Of a stretch of DNA of 64,000 bases, positions 1 to 12,517 are shown piece by piece (positions within the stretch are counted from its first letter, which is position 1; every line of letters begins with the position of its first letter). The position numbers were made by a program, and so were the translations under genes. The notes beneath the pieces were generated by a model. That model was not told the origin of the DNA. It was given only the letters and a program-made list of their open reading frames with translations, and searched no databases. The DNA lies in the NCBI RefSeq assembly GCF_002994745.2, contig NC_037094.1, forward strand, positions 13,577,001 to 13,641,000. The letters are read 5' to 3'. The stretch comes from Rosa chinensis (taxonomy: Eukaryota; Streptophyta; Magnoliopsida; Rosales; Rosaceae).

Positions 1-2270
1 CACTGTAATTCCTTCCCCTTGTTCGCTTGTCATAGGCTCGAGCGACTCGTTGCTTTTCCATGACCAAACTATCTAAAGCCTCCAAGCGCTTTTCGCTAAG
101 GTCTTCATGTTCCTGCCACATAGCCTGAACGTAGTCTTCTCCAATGAGATGATGTTGCTCTTGGACTCGTAATGATTGGACGTTGACTTCCAAAGGCAGG
201 ACTGCGTCATGGCCAAACATCAAAGCATAAGGTGTAGTCGCGGTGGGATTTCGCTTTGATGTGCGGTAGGCCCAAAGAGTCTCATAAAGGGTCTCATGCC
301 ATTGTCGCGGATTAGCTTCCAACATTTTCTTCAGCAAAGTGATGATGATTTTGTTGCTGGCCTCCGCTTGACCGTTAGACTGAGCATAATAAGGACTGGA
401 ATGGACGAAATGTATTCCCCATTCCTTTGCCAGTTTATCAACTTCACCACCCATGAAAGCTGCCCCCGGTCCGAAACAAAAACTTCTGGGATACCAAATC
501 TGCATATGATGTTCCTAAATAGGAATTGTCGCAACGCACCACCAGATGCTTCTTTCAAAGGTTCTGCTTCGACCCATTTTGTAAAGAAATCGGTCGCGAC
601 GATGATGAACTTGTGCTGAAGTGATGAATGTGGGTGAATCATCCCAATTAAATCTAGCGCCCATCCCCTTGCTGGCCAAGGCTTAATAATGGGTTGCATT
701 GGAACATTAGGGACATGCTGGACCGGCCCATGAGCTTGGCAGTCCAAACAACCTTTACCGAATGCGATGCAATCCTTCAAGATACTGGGCCAAAAATATC
801 CATGTCGTCTGAGCAACCATCGCATTTTTGGACCTGCTTGGTGAGCACCGCAAATGCCGGAATGAACTTCGCGCATAAGTTGTTTCGCTTCACAGCCATA
901 AACACATCTGAAGTCTATGCCATCTTCGCCGCGTCGTCTCAGCTCGTCACCTCTAAGAAAGTAATTTAGTGCAAGAAAACGAATCTTCCTGTCAGAAGTG
1001 GGATCTCGCTGCTTGAGATAAGCGATCAAAGGGATGCGCCAATCCACGTCAATGGGTTCCAGGGTCGCGACTGAGGTATCATCTGGAGGATCTCTTCTCA
1101 CCATCCATGAAGGAAGCGTGCGACGCTCGACTTTAAGGATTATTTCCCGCACGCCATATCTCAATGTTACCCCTGTTGCCAGTTGGGCCAACTCGTTCGC
1201 TGCAAAATTTTGCTCGCGAGGAATGTACTCTAGATGTATGTTATCAAACTGGACCAACAGGTTTAATGCCCTGTTCCCATAAGGAACCAACGTGAAGCTA
1301 TTGCATCTGAACTCGTTGCACAACTGATTGATAACCAAGAGAGAGTCGCCAAGTATTTGTACATCCCTGATTCCCATTTCCAGTAGTACTTCTAGGCCTA
1401 TAATGAGGGCCTCATACTCTGCTTGGTTATTGGTACACTGGAACTCCAACTGGAAAGAGTAGGAAAATCGATCGCCGGCCGGGTTTTCCAAGACAACCCC
1501 TGCTCCTGCTAGCGTATCTGTTCTTGACCCGTCAAAATATAACACCCAAGGTTGGAGTGAGACTGTGGCTTGATAAATCACGGCGTACTCTGGCAAGCAC
1601 ACTAAATCCGGGCGATCTAAAGTTGTGGCAACGACCTCTAAATCTCTAACCGCGAGGACATCCAGCATAGGGTGATGTGCCAGAAAGTCTGCTATGGCTT
1701 GCCCCTCTACTGCTTTCTGTGGCACATACTGTAGCGAGAATTCTGATAATGCGAGCACCCACTTGCCAATACGGCCTCTCAAGATAGGTCGCGACAGCAT
1801 ATATTTGACTAGATCGGTTTGAGCAATGATGCAAGTAGTAAAGGACAACATGTAATGCCGCAACTTGCACGCTGAGAAGTATAATGTAAGACACAGCTTT
1901 TCCATTGGAGTGTACCTTGTTTCGCAATCTGTGAGTGTCCTACTGAGGTAAAAGATGGCATGTTCAACACCATTTGCATCATCCTGAGCGAGAAGGCTGC
2001 CAATGGAAGCCTCAGCTGCTGAAACATGCAACTTTAATGGAAATCCCGCTCTAGGAGGAACAAGCACTGGCGGGCTCGCCAGATAGGCCTTGATTTTGTC
2101 GAAAGCCTCTTGATGTTTAGGTTCCCACACAAACTCATTCTGTCCTTGCAACTTCAACAGTGGGGAAAACGGATGGATTTTGCCTGAAGAGTTAGAAATG
2201 AATCGTCGCAAAAAGTTGATCCTACCCAGTAGTCGCTGTAACTCTTTCTTCGTTCGTGGGGAGATGCATT
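1..2270 (-). pseudogene. Tat pol, C-terminal half: RNase H, second RNase H, integrase
   Basis: The first RNase H spans roughly residues 25-175 of the open stretch, beginning near FVWEPKHQEAF. A second, archaeal-type RNase H follows (YFDGS, QAEYEALIIGL, GDSLL, ANELAQLA). The integrase has an H-H-C-C zinc domain (HSGICGAH, then CLDC) and the core aspartates in LDLIG and VSDRG. A one-base loss in a C run at 463-467 (G run on the coding strand) breaks the frame just after VSDRG. The remaining integrase, with NGQAEASN and its catalytic Glu, reads in another frame to position 1. Upstream it is out of frame with the reverse transcriptase because of a second frameshift near 2255-2275. It would have removed the RNA template and inserted the cDNA. 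Confidence 0.9.
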
Positions 2271-3347
2271 GATGACCGCGTTTGCTTTATCCTCAGGGAC
2301 CTCAATGCCTCTTTGATGGACAATGAATCCCAGGAAATCTCTTGCCTGAACTCCAAAAACACACTTGGCAGGATTCATCTTGAGCTTGTGTAGCTGCATG
2401 CGCTCGAAAACTTTTCTGAGATCCGTGAAGTGATCTCCACTCTTCTTAGACTTCACGACGACGTCATCAATGTAAACCTCTAAGATCTTCCCAAGTATGT
2501 CATGGAAGATCAGGTTCATGGCTCTCTGATATGTTGCTCCGGCATTCTTTAGTCCAAAAGGCATGACCACATACTCAAAAACTCCTGCGAACCCAGGGCA
2601 GCGGAATGCAGTCTTGTGTCTATCTTCCTCAGCAACCGGAATTTGGTGATATCCCGCTGTGCCGTCCATGAAAGACAACAGTTCGTGCCCTGCAACTGCG
2701 TCTACCAACATGTCCGCAACCGGCATGGGGTAGACGTCTTTAGGTGTGGCCAAATTAAGGTCTCTATAATCCACACAGACCCTTATTTTGCCACTCTTCT
2801 TGCGAACAGGCACTATATTGGACAGCCACTGATTGTACTTGGCTACCCTGATAATGCCCGACTTGTGCATTTTTTCGACTTCCTCTTTGACCAGAACTTG
2901 GGTTTCCGAGTTCATTCTTCGCCGCTCTTGCTTCACAGGCCTCTTATCAGGCAACGTTGGTAGTTGGTGGCATACTAAGTCTGGTGATAGGCCTGGCATG
3001 TCTTCGTATTTTTCCGCGAAGCAGTCCTTGAATTCCAACAATAAGTCGACGAGCCTCTGTTTCTCGCTAGGCTCTAAGTAAGCGCTGATAGCCACTTCTA
3101 TAGGCTCATCAGTTGTTCCTAGATTGACTTTCTCAGTAGGGTCCCTCACCATCGGAGGTGTGTCATCCAATGCCGCTGGAGCAATCTGAATCTCTTCTTC
3201 CTCCTCTTCTTGGTCAGAGAACTCTTCATTAACAATTTCTAAGGTCGCGACTCGATCATAGGCCTCTTTTTCCACCAAGTATGATGATAGCCTCTCGTAC
3301 AAGGAATAGAAGGCCTCTATCCCTTCCTCTGGAAGGTCGTAATCCAT
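2154..3347 (-). pseudogene. Tat reverse transcriptase
   Basis: The reverse transcriptase copies element RNA into cDNA. Fingers and palm motifs are visible in order: VCVDYRDLN, SFMDGTAGYHQI, MPFGLKNAGATYQRAM and the catalytic YIDDVVVKS, followed by the thumb start FLGFIVHQRGIEV. The N-terminal 90 residues are acidic. The frame begins at an ATG at 3347, 69 bp past the end of the gag-protease frame and in a different phase. After INASP near 2265 the frame is lost. The expected continuation into the RNase H lies in the neighbouring frame, so the polyprotein is broken by a one-base indel. Confidence 0.92.
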
Positions 3348-3415
3348 TAATTACCCATTGCGTGGGGCACAGCATGGCCGGGCCTTGCTAGGTCTTCTCT
3401 TGCAAGCGTGAGCCT

Positions 3416-5080
3416 TCACTGTGCTAACTCAGAAGCCGTCACCCCTGTGGGGCAGCCTTTGTTGTCGATGTTACTGACTTGCAATGGAGTAATTGGCTCC
3501 AAATAGTACCTGGCATCTACATAATTCGCTGAAACATAGAAAGGGCGAGGGTCTGCTTTAATTATCTCAGCCTTATCTGTCACCCTGTTCCATATAATCA
3601 GCTCTTGGTGGAGTGTTGACGGAACATAATAGCTTCGATGAATCCAATCTCTCCCCAGGATGGCACTGTAGGCCGCGTAACAATCCGTAACGAAGAACGC
3701 ATAAACGTCTTTTACGGGACCCACTTTGATTTTTAGGAACAGTAAACCTAACGTCTTGGTTGTTGTGCCCGCAAAGCTCTTCAATGTGAGAGAGGTAGAC
3801 TGGATCTTCTCCTTCTTGATTCCCAAAAGCTGCATGGTCCTTGTAGTAATGACATTCACAGTCGCGCCGGTATCAACCATTATCTTGCTGACCTTAGTCC
3901 CATTAATTTCCGCTGTGATATACAAAGGCCGCATGTGTTGCACCATGGCAGGAGTGGGTCTTGTGAAGCTCATAAAGAAACCCTTGCTGTTAGCATCTTC
4001 AGTCTCAAGGAACACTGCTTCTTTTATCGGCGTTGTTGCGGCTGAAGTGATCTGCAACTGCTGTTCTCCAATCGTGTCAGCCTCTACGCATTCCTGCGCA
4101 GCGACTGGTAAGGTATACTTAGCAGGAAGCACATAAACCATATTGCAAGAGGTATCCACCATTTCTGTTTCGTCTATGTCATCATCAAGATTGAGCTTGG
4201 GTTCATCTATTGGGATTTCGGCGTTGAACTGTTTAGCCATGAAAGCAACCAATGATTCCTCTGCGGGGATCACCGTCTTGGTCTGTTCGTGCTCCTGTAC
4301 CATGGGAATCTGGTTCAGTGATTCTGAAATTTGTTTCGCCGCTGGCACTTCCTCTGGGAGAACAAACACCAAGCTTTGAACTTTTTTAGGTCTCCACTGC
4401 AAGGTGTCTGAGGCGTTGTCCTTGCCCCCCAGCCTTTCGAAAACTGAGGACTTGGTTTCAGGCTTGTCTCGAAACAACCTGCGTCGGATGCTTGGACGCC
4501 TATTTGGAGAACTTTCCTCCCTAACAGGCGGGTGTGTCCTTTCTTTAGTGATCCTACAGATAACGCTGGGCTTAGACACCCCTGATGCTGAGCTTACTTG
4601 CTTTTGAAAGTTACGGGGAGCCACTAAAGGCTTAGCAGCTAGCGCCTTCATCTCCTTCTGATATTGTGCAGGGGACTTAATCAATTGCGAAGGCTTGATT
4701 AAACCTTGATCTAGAGCCTCTAATGTTCGCTTGGCTTCTCCAAACCTGCGTTGCAACTTCCTTTTCTTAGAAGGGCTGATTTCTACTGCCTTCCCCTTTT
4801 CTCGGGTATACCACTTGCCTTCCTTGAGAGAAGACGTTGAAGATGGCGGTATGTATGGTTTGGTCCAAACATCGCTTTTAGGCTTCCCCACTTGTTTTTG
4901 TTCAACCGCAGCTGCCCTTAACTTATTAAACAAGTTGGAATCCTTTGGAGATGATGGCGGCACTATCTTGTCTCTCGCTCTTGGGCTGGAAGGCTGATAG
5001 TTTCGGGTCGGCGAAGCCCACTTAATTGGTGGAAGAGAGCCAAAACGTAATGTCTGCTCGTCCTCTTCATGTGACACCTG
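3416..5080 (-). pseudogene. Tat gag-protease polyprotein, 3' part with aspartic protease
   Basis: This is the downstream part of the gag-protease frame, cut off from its upstream part by the hAT insertion at 5089-8355. Across the insertion the two parts are in the same frame (ends at CGTQ on one side and VSHEEDEQ on the other). A long lysine- and serine-rich linker is followed by a retroviral-type aspartic protease with the active site MVDTGATVNVI and the downstream ILGRDW. It ends at a TGA at 3416, before the reverse transcriptase frame. The protease would mature the Gag-Pol precursor. Confidence 0.88.
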
Positions 5081-5099
5081 GGTGCCACCAAGGTTCAAA

Positions 5100-5280
5100 A
5101 TCTCTGTGATATCTCCGATATATCCCCCGATATCTCCTTTTTTCGACGGACCGATATATTTATGGGGGTAAATATCTTATCTGTCACCGTTTCTGCGAAA
5201 TTTCTCCCACATCTTCAAATATCCCCGATATATTAGATATTTGCGATATATCCCGATAAAGTGAAGAAATATCTGTAAAA
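5100..5280. repeat. hAT subterminal repeats (mirrored at 8268-8345)
   Basis: Several degenerate copies of a GATATATC/CCCCGATAT motif lie just inside the left end, and a smaller set in mirror orientation lies just inside the right end. Subterminal repeats of this kind are the known binding sites of hAT transposases, which is the likely role here. Confidence 0.7.
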
Positions 5281-5469
5281 TTTGAGGTAAAAAAAAAAAA
5301 AAAACTCAGTGATTCTCTACGTTATAAAAAAAATAATGATGATATATATAGACTACGTTATAGTACTTCTAAAAAAAATCAAACATATATAATATATATA
5401 TAAGTATAATATATACAAGTTGATCGATCAAAAACCTATCGGTACTCATTTCCTGAGCCTCCAGTAGCA

Positions 5470-8183
5470 ATGCCATCAAAAGATAGTCGATCAAAACAAG
5501 GCACAATTACATCATTACTAAAAGGTGGTAGAGAACTATTGGCAACAATGGTGTCCAAATACCACATATATGATGCTGTCCCTTTTAACAAAGCTGATTT
5601 TCCATATTTCCAAAACATGTTGACTACAGCTGGAAATATAGGTAAATTATATTGTGTTTACATATTTCTTCATGTACAATTATGTTAAGTAGAATTTATA
5701 TAATGAACATTCCTATAAAATAAATCATTTTCTTGTTTAGGTCCTGGTGTAAAGCTTCCTACCTCCTATGAAATTCAGACTCGTTACTTAGAGAATGAGT
5801 ACACATAAATGAAAAGGTATGTGGATACTCACAGAGAAACCTGGAAAATATATGGATGCACTATCATGTGTGATGGATGGACTGGCCCAACCAAAATGTC
5901 TATTCTAAATTTCATGGTGTATTCAAAAGGTTCAACTGTGTTTTTGAAGTCTGTAGATGCTTCACATATGAAAAAAAATGCTCAGTACATAGAACTATTG
6001 TTAGATGAGATTATCCAAGATGTTGGACCAGAAAATGTTGTCCAGATTGTCACTGACAATGCATCAGCATTTAAAAAGGCCGAAAGGGAACTACAAAAAA
6101 AATATCCGCTGTTCTGGATCCCGTGTGCTGCCCACTGCATTGATTTGATATTTGAAGATATCGGGAAGCAAGAGATTGTTTCCACTGTCGTCAAATGGGC
6201 TCAAAGTGTAACTAACTACATCTACAATCATGGTTGGGTACTGGCTGAAATGAGGAGCATCACGAAGGGAGATTTGATTTGATCGGGTAAAACTCGATTT
6301 GCAACAAATCACATTGCCATCGACAGCATTTTGAAGAAGAAATCTGATTTGAGAAAATTGTTTACAAGTAGCGCATGGAATGAAAATGCAGCGAGCAGGA
6401 CCATAGATGGCAAAATGATAGAAAAAAGAGTCCTTGATGGGACATTTTGGGATGGCATGGAAGCAGTCCATAAAATTTATAAGCCATTGTATGAGATTCT
6501 TCGAATTGTTGACACAAAAATTCAGCCAACCATGCCCATATTATATGAAATGTTTGAAAGAGTGAAACAACAAATATCACAGATGAGAGGAAAGAAATGG
6601 GTGCTTAAAATCATCAATGATCGATGGGATAACACATTAAGTCAACCATTACATGCAGCATGTATTATTTCTCTATCTCGAAATACGGTTGTATCTTGAT
6701 AATTACTTAGTTAGATCTATATTATATAAGTTTTTGGTTTCTTGTTTGTAGCACATTTCTTAAACCCAAATTTTCATTACCGACATGATGTTGGTTATAG
6801 CCCACGCTTCACAAACTCTCTGGCAACAGTTGTCGAACAATTTAACATAAATGGAGAAATTGCATATACATTTGTGGATGAGGTAACTTCTTATTGATGA
6901 CAACCTTAAAAATATTTGGGATTAGAAATGACTGTCTTTCAAATGGTTAATGCAGATTGTATGCTTTAGAGATGCAAAGGAATCATTTGGGTCAACCATA
7001 GCAAGAAAAACAAGAGAAACCAGAAATACAGGTTTGTGGTATATCTGTATATGTATACATTAAAACACACACATATAATTTCTTTAATAGAAAATGTTGA
7101 TCTATTATAGTAGTAACTCATTGTAGTAGCTTTACAGCTGATTGGTGGACACAATTTGGGTATTCTGCACCAAACATGCAGAAAATTGCAATGCGTATTT
7201 TGGCACAAACGGCTTCTTCTTCTGCGTGTGAGAGAAATTGGAGTACATTTGCTATTATTCATACCAAGCAAAGGAACCGTTTGGCATATCAGAAGTTGGA
7301 AAAGCTTGTATACTGTTACTACAACATGAAGCTGCGGCTGCGAGAAAAACAGACAAAGAATAATGTGGTCAATGAAAACAACTATATAGATCTACTTTAT
7401 GTTGCAAGCGAGCCGCTTGATAATGGCATTGATCAACTTCATGATTGGATTATGCCTGCACACCTCTATGATGAAGCTGGAAGACCTCTTCCACAAGTTG
7501 TAGAAACTGCAACTAATGTTGGAATCAACGTAGAGAGAGTCTTATCTGAAGAAGTTGTTAAAAACCCAGAAGATAATTCAGATGGTGATAATGCGTGGGG
7601 TGGCACAGCAACTCCAGATAGTTCTGATGATGGTGGGGAGGGTGGAAGCGGAACAGGTAGTGGAGGTGAAAGATATGAATATTGACAATCTTCTGTGGAT
7701 GGAGGATTCCAATTTACCTGTGAAGGTAATTTTGATCATGCCACCCAAGATGAAGACCACGAAGTGAGAACAGCTGATCATGGTGCTCAAGAGAAGACCC
7801 GATATGGGAGGAGGACTAGAGGTGCAACTGATGATCAAAGTACCCCATCTGATGTTTCTTCAATTGCCTTAAGTTTTGACTCTATCAGTTTAGGCACAGA
7901 GCGCAGTGGGATCTCAAATGAATCTCATGAAGGCAACGATCAATTTGGTTATGATGCTTATGGATATAATCAATATGGAGAAGTATATGATCAGTCATCT
8001 AGTTGGGTTCATCCTTATTATCCCCTTATAGGGAAAACAGTCGACAGCTCTAAAGAGATCTATAACTATCATGTTTATCACTACAATTCGCACTATATGG
8101 GTCATATGTCTTGGTCTGATTATTGCATTTTTGTAGATCAGAGAGCGGCTTTTCAACCGCCTAGAGTCTCTTTTTGGATGTAG
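5470..8183 (+). pseudogene. hAT transposase (DUF659 and hAT dimerisation domains), nonsense-mutated
   Basis: Apparent exons are about 5470-5641, 5742-6696, 6751-6882, 6957-7031 and 7135-8183, with GT..AG-like boundaries (for example GGTAAATT at 5641 and TTGTTTAG at 5741). A DUF659 region (GCTIMCDGWTGPTK, VTDNASAFKKA, CAAHCIDLI) is followed by a hAT C-terminal dimerisation domain (ASSSACERNWSTFA, KLVYCYYN). In-frame stops lie at about 5806 (TAA), 6281 (TGA, probably from CGA) and 7683 (TGA). An acidic, Tyr-rich tail reads on to 8183. No N-terminal BED zinc finger is found upstream of 5470. The transposase is dead but the family is clear. Confidence 0.9.
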
Positions 8184-8363
8184 ATGAAGTTTACATTCAT
8201 ATGTATTTATATGTAGTTCTAAATTTCTAATAAATTGACTTTTTTTCAAAAACGATATTTTCGTACACTGTATGCCCGATATATCCCCGATATATCTGAT
8301 ATCTCCCTTTTTCAAAGTACCGATAGATATGAAAATATCGATATTTAAAACCTTGGGTGCCAC

Positions 8364-10669
8364 ATTCCTCCTTGCATCGCGAACATAAGACCACTGATGA
8401 GGCTTTACTGATAGGACTGCCCCCTTTTCTTTGCTGGGACCTGCTCCTCTTCATTCTTTTCTTCTTGTCCTCTAGTTGTCAGGTCCAAGGTTGGCCTCCT
8501 TTGGCCCTTTTTGGTCCAAGCTACATCAACCATATTGACCCCGGTGTCAGGGAAGGGATTCAAATCAACCAGAGCTGCTGCGGTTGCCGGAGTCTCCACT
8601 TGCAGACTACCGTTATTGAGCCATACCTGAATCTGGTCTCTTAGTTTAACACAGTCAGTTGTGTTATGGTTCCACAGATTATGGAATTTGCAATACTTTT
8701 TTCCTTTTAGCTGATCGGGGCGAGGAAAGGGTCCAAAGTCAGTTTTGACCATCTTCGCGGCTATCATTTCATCTAATATCTCATGAGCTTTATTGGCGTC
8801 ATAAGTATATGTCGCGAACTCAGGTTTGGTGAAGGCTATGGACTTGAGCTTGACTGGTTCCTTAGTTATTTTCAACTGTTTCAAGGCAGGGTTCTTTCTT
8901 CCTGTCAGCTCTAAAGCGGAAACATCATTCTCTTCTTCCTCATAATCATCCTGGGAAACCTATTCGCCTTGATCGTAGGGATCATAAGTGGTTGGCTGGT
9001 AGTTCAGGGCGGCCACCATACGGTGTTTTCCAGGCACATAAGTTCCTTTGGATGCATTCTTCCTAGCATCTGTTTCTCTGAGGAGATGCTCGAAGCTACC
9101 TACCTCAGTAATGAGCTCGCCCATTGACTGTATCATGCTACTATACTGTTTCTTTCGCTGGCGCGGCTCCAAGCCCTTGACTGCCAGCTTAACCAATTCT
9201 CTTTCTGGTAGAACCATGTTCAGTTTAGCCTTCTGAATCTGGAACCTTTGGAGATAAGCAACCGCAGATTCAGTAGGCTGTTGGGACATCTGGGTAAGAG
9301 AAGCCAAATCAACTTCAGGCTCTATAGCGCCAAAAGTCTCTCTAAAGAGTTTCTCCATTGCTGGCCAATTTGTCACCAACCCTGGGCGGAGTTTAGAGAA
9401 CCATGTAAAAGCAGCTCCAGACAGAGAAGTGCCAAAGATTTTACACTTGAGGCTGTCATCGTTCTGGTACTGGCCGCATTGCACCTTGAACCTAGCCAGA
9501 TGAGTTGCCGCGTTCTCGGTATCTTCTCCTGAAAAAGTAGAAAATATGATATTCTTATAGCCTCTGGGGAAAGGTGCGAGCATGATGTGTGGTGGGAAAG
9601 GCCCTTCATAAACCCCATCGAGGTGGGCCCTAGGGTTAGCCAACCTAATCATTTCCTCTACCTCTTCACGTCGCACATAACCTGGGCCAGGAAGAGGAGG
9701 TGCAGCCACCGTCTGATGGGCTGTTTGCAAAGGAGGCATCGCATGGCTGGTAGTCGATGTTCCTCCCATGTGAACGACCCGGGGAATATTGGGCTGTTGA
9801 AGTGTAATTCCTGGTGCGGACACATCCTTGGCCAAAGCAGTGATCTTGATTGGAGTGCCCGTCTGATCAATCCCGTAGTAATTCCCTGGGAGCTCTTGGT
9901 AAACATTTTCTGCCCCATCACTATCATATTGAGCAAACACAACGGGATCAGCCAGGCTGTCGTTGCCGAATTTCAAACTTTTGCTCTTTTGTCCAGCCGG
10001 TGGTGTGGCCTTGTCTTTGTCACCAATCACCAATGCTTTTTCTTTGGCTTTGGTAGACGTGGCTGTAGCAGTAGCATATGGTGTAGTAGTGCTACTGCTG
10101 ACCTTGTCTCGAGCATTCGGCGGTACATACTTGCCTGTTCCAGCAGATTGACCAAGAGAACCCAGGATGGCATTGGAATCTCCTAATGCTTTATTCAGAA
10201 CCTCCTTGGCCTGTCCCAGTTCGGCCTGCTGCATGGCCACTTGGGTCGCGAGATTGGACCCATCTTTACGCATAGCCGCGATGTCTGTTGCGATATGTTT
10301 GCTTGCAATCAGCAGCTCTTCGTGGTTCTTCTGCATTTTTTGGTTCATGCCATCCAATTGACCTTGTGTTTGTTGTGCCCCTAGCTCAAGCCTCTTGACC
10401 GAGATAGTGAACTAATCAAGCCGTCGACGGTCCTCTGCAAGGGCTTTTTCCATCTTCTCATGGTATGCAGCAGAATTCTGTTGAAGGATATTAAGCCGCT
10501 CTTCTATGGTCGCATTTTCTGGAACGAGAGTAGGCACAAAGTCAATAGTTGTAACTGCACTCGCGGCTACCTGGGTGATGCTAGATGTATCGCCAGCCTG
10601 ATGAGGCTTAGAGGCGGGAACTTTCTCGCCTTCAATAGGATGTTGATTTCCTCCTAGTTCAGTTGACAT
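8364..10669 (-). pseudogene. Tat gag (capsid and zinc-knuckle region), two TAG stops
   Basis: The likely start is the ATG at 10669 (MSTELGGNQ). The capsid-type retrotransposon gag domain lies around 9150-9560 (FSTFSGEDTENA, GAAFTWFSKL, LAVKGLEP). A zinc-finger-like CKFHNLWNHNTTDC is at about 8660-8700. In-frame TAG codons at 10412-10414 and 8960-8962 interrupt an otherwise continuous frame. The frame runs into the hAT target duplication at 8363 and continues past the transposon as the protease part. Gag would form the particle that packages the RNA. Confidence 0.88.
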
Positions 10670-10891
10670 CTCTATCGATGGAGGGTGGGGAGAAAATCTT
10701 TGGGTTACTTGTTCTTCGGAAAGACCACGACAATCTGCACGCGAGTGCAGTCTGTAACTGGAGGTCTTATGCTTCGAGCAGTTAACGTAAACCTTTTGAT
10801 AAGGGTTTGCGCTTGACTTCCCAATGGCTTCTGGAAGTCTGAATTGAAAGTAGCTGAATTCAATAAGACACTGTGAATCAAGGTTTAGACT

Positions 10892-11252
10892 TGCGGCCCA
10901 AGTATAGTCGCCTCGACACAAACTTTCTTTTAAATCCTTTGGGCAACCTTACTGAAACGGCCAGATGGGGGAGGGCGAACAAAAGAGGCAGAATCCATTT
11001 TGGCATGAACTACTCCCACATAGTGGTTTAGGCCCACTTGCACGCACTTCTGGATTCAATAACCTGTTATGAACGTTGTCCCTTTTCTAGACACCATTTC
11101 ACATAGGCTATACTTACTAAGATGAGAAAGATCATAAGTGTGAAGACAGTTCAACAAGTGTTAATAAAAACCGCCCTTAACCTTAAGGGACCTGAACTAG
11201 GCACCAATAAGGAGTTTAGGTCAATATTAACAAAAGAGACTTCACCTATTCC
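10892..11252 (-). other. 361-bp leader block shared with the WUS-carrying element
   Basis: This untranslated stretch lies between the primer-binding site and gag. It is collinear, with no net length change, with 25935-26295 in the non-autonomous element, at about 32 mismatches by eye, mostly transitions. Outside the block the two elements do not align. Its place in the leader fits a packaging, dimerisation or translation signal. Confidence 0.85.
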
Positions 11253-11319
11253 GTTATGATTCACAACCCCTTACTAACCTTAATTTCTTAATAGTGGTGT
11301 GATTTACAGCTCACAGTAG

Positions 11320-11337
11320 GTCCCACTGGGCGTGCCA
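11320..11337 (-). other. Primer-binding site of the gypsy element
   Basis: On the minus strand the sequence TGGCACGCCCAGTGGGAC starts 3 nt after the LTR end. It begins with the TGG that pairs with the CCA end of a tRNA. The position sets the strand of the element. Confidence 0.8.
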
Positions 11338-11340
11338 AAA

Positions 11341-12517
11341 TGTTTGGCTCCAAATTTATTGCAGCTGGTCAACAGTCTCTTTTCTGCGCGGGCGTGCCAG
11401 CACCGTTCGGGTGCGATCGTCGGGGGTGTCCCTTGACCTGACTTCTTTCGAGCGATTGTGGACGAGGAGAGCACCAACCTCGTCGTGGGATTCTTTGTGC
11501 CTCGTGGTGAGGACTTTTGCTGAGCTTCTTCAAAAATCACAATCGATACTCGATGTTGTAGATCGAGCAGAGCGAGAACCACTAGGAAGTGAGGAGAACT
11601 TGCTAAAGCGTGACTTTAGTTTGGCTGGGTTGCTAGGGCGTTACCCTTGCTTGGCTGGTTTGGGTTTGGTGGCACTGAAAGTCGGCTTCTGAGAAGACTA
11701 GGACTAGGAGTGTGATCACCGGTAAGAGAAAGAGAAGGAGAGGAGTTGCTCTTAGAGAGGTTGCTCTAGAGAGAACTTAGATCATCTTAGAGATGTTTTG
11801 ATGTTGTGAATGTGTGTTTTGTGATGAATTTGTAACCTCTATTTATAGGCTACCATGCCAAAGCAGTTGGCATTAAACAAATGATAGTGGAGCACTAATT
11901 GGAGATAGTGGAGGTGGAGGTGGAGCACTAAATGGAGATAATGGAGGTAAAAATGATGAATTTTGGAGTGATTTTGAATCACTTTCGGCTCCTTTATTCC
12001 TTCAATTATTTCTCCAACAAGACTTCAAAATGAGCCTTCGACTTCTTCATAAAAAATGTTCCACTATGAGTCTAGATCATCCTGGTAAAATTTCAGAATT
12101 TATTTCCATGTGGTTGGGCCGGAAATGCTGCTGGACCTCTTACAGGTCCAGTTTTCCAATTTTGCTTATGCAGAAAATTGGACTGATTATTTGAAGACCT
12201 TCCACTCATAACTAGCTCTGGAACTCTTCATAAGAAATGATCCTTGAGATGTCTAGTATTAATATGGAAAGTTTTAGCTCATTTAGATTTGATTTGGTTA
12301 GTCTTCCGCCCCTCTTTCCTTGTTTAGCTCGGTTTCTCCTAGCCGAAGTAGGAAAATGTGTTAAAGTTGACTTTTCATGTTTCCACGGTAGGCTTTATTT
12401 AGCCTCTAAATATATATTTCGAGCTTGTCGACAATATATAGCTTGTGCCACTGACATTGGCTCATTTTCTCCAAGACACGCCTTGTCAGGTCAAAATGCT
12501 CATTTTGGGTCCAAACA
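11341..12517 (-). repeat. 5' LTR of the gypsy element (1177 bp)
   Basis: The ends are TGTTTGG and CCAAACA, a perfect 7-bp inverted repeat. A TATAAATA box on the minus strand lies at 11840-11847. The partner LTR is outside the window, so the boundary at 12517 rests on the inverted ends and on the LINE sequence that follows. Confidence 0.8.

Larger units (their letters stand above)
5089..8355 (+). mobile_element. hAT DNA transposon inserted in the gypsy gag-protease gene
   Basis: The ends are CAAGGTTCAAAA at the left and, in reverse complement, CAAGGTTTTAAA at the right. An exact 8-bp target duplication GGTGCCAC flanks the element at 5081-5088 and 8356-8363. The CAAGG-type termini, the 8-bp duplication and a hAT transposase inside all agree. 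Both ends carry AT-rich subterminal motifs of the type GATATATCCCCGATAT. Removing the element and one duplication rejoins the gypsy reading frame, so it came in after the gypsy element. Confidence 0.95.
1..12517 (-). mobile_element. Tat-lineage Ty3/gypsy LTR retrotransposon, decayed, 3' end off the left edge
   Basis: Reading on the minus strand the order is LTR (12517-11341), primer-binding site, leader, gag, protease, reverse transcriptase, RNase H, a second RNase H, integrase. The second RNase H between the first and the integrase is the hallmark of the plant Tat lineage (Tat, Ogre, Retand). The 3' LTR lies beyond position 1, so the target duplication cannot be checked. The element carries two TAG codons in gag, two pol frameshifts and a hAT insertion at 5089-8355, so it is not autonomous now. 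Confidence 0.93.

Noticed and set aside
10670..10921. Upstream extension of gag to position 10921
   Set aside because: The open stretch overlaps the leader block conserved as nucleotides with the pol-less element; the ATG at 10669 is a better start.
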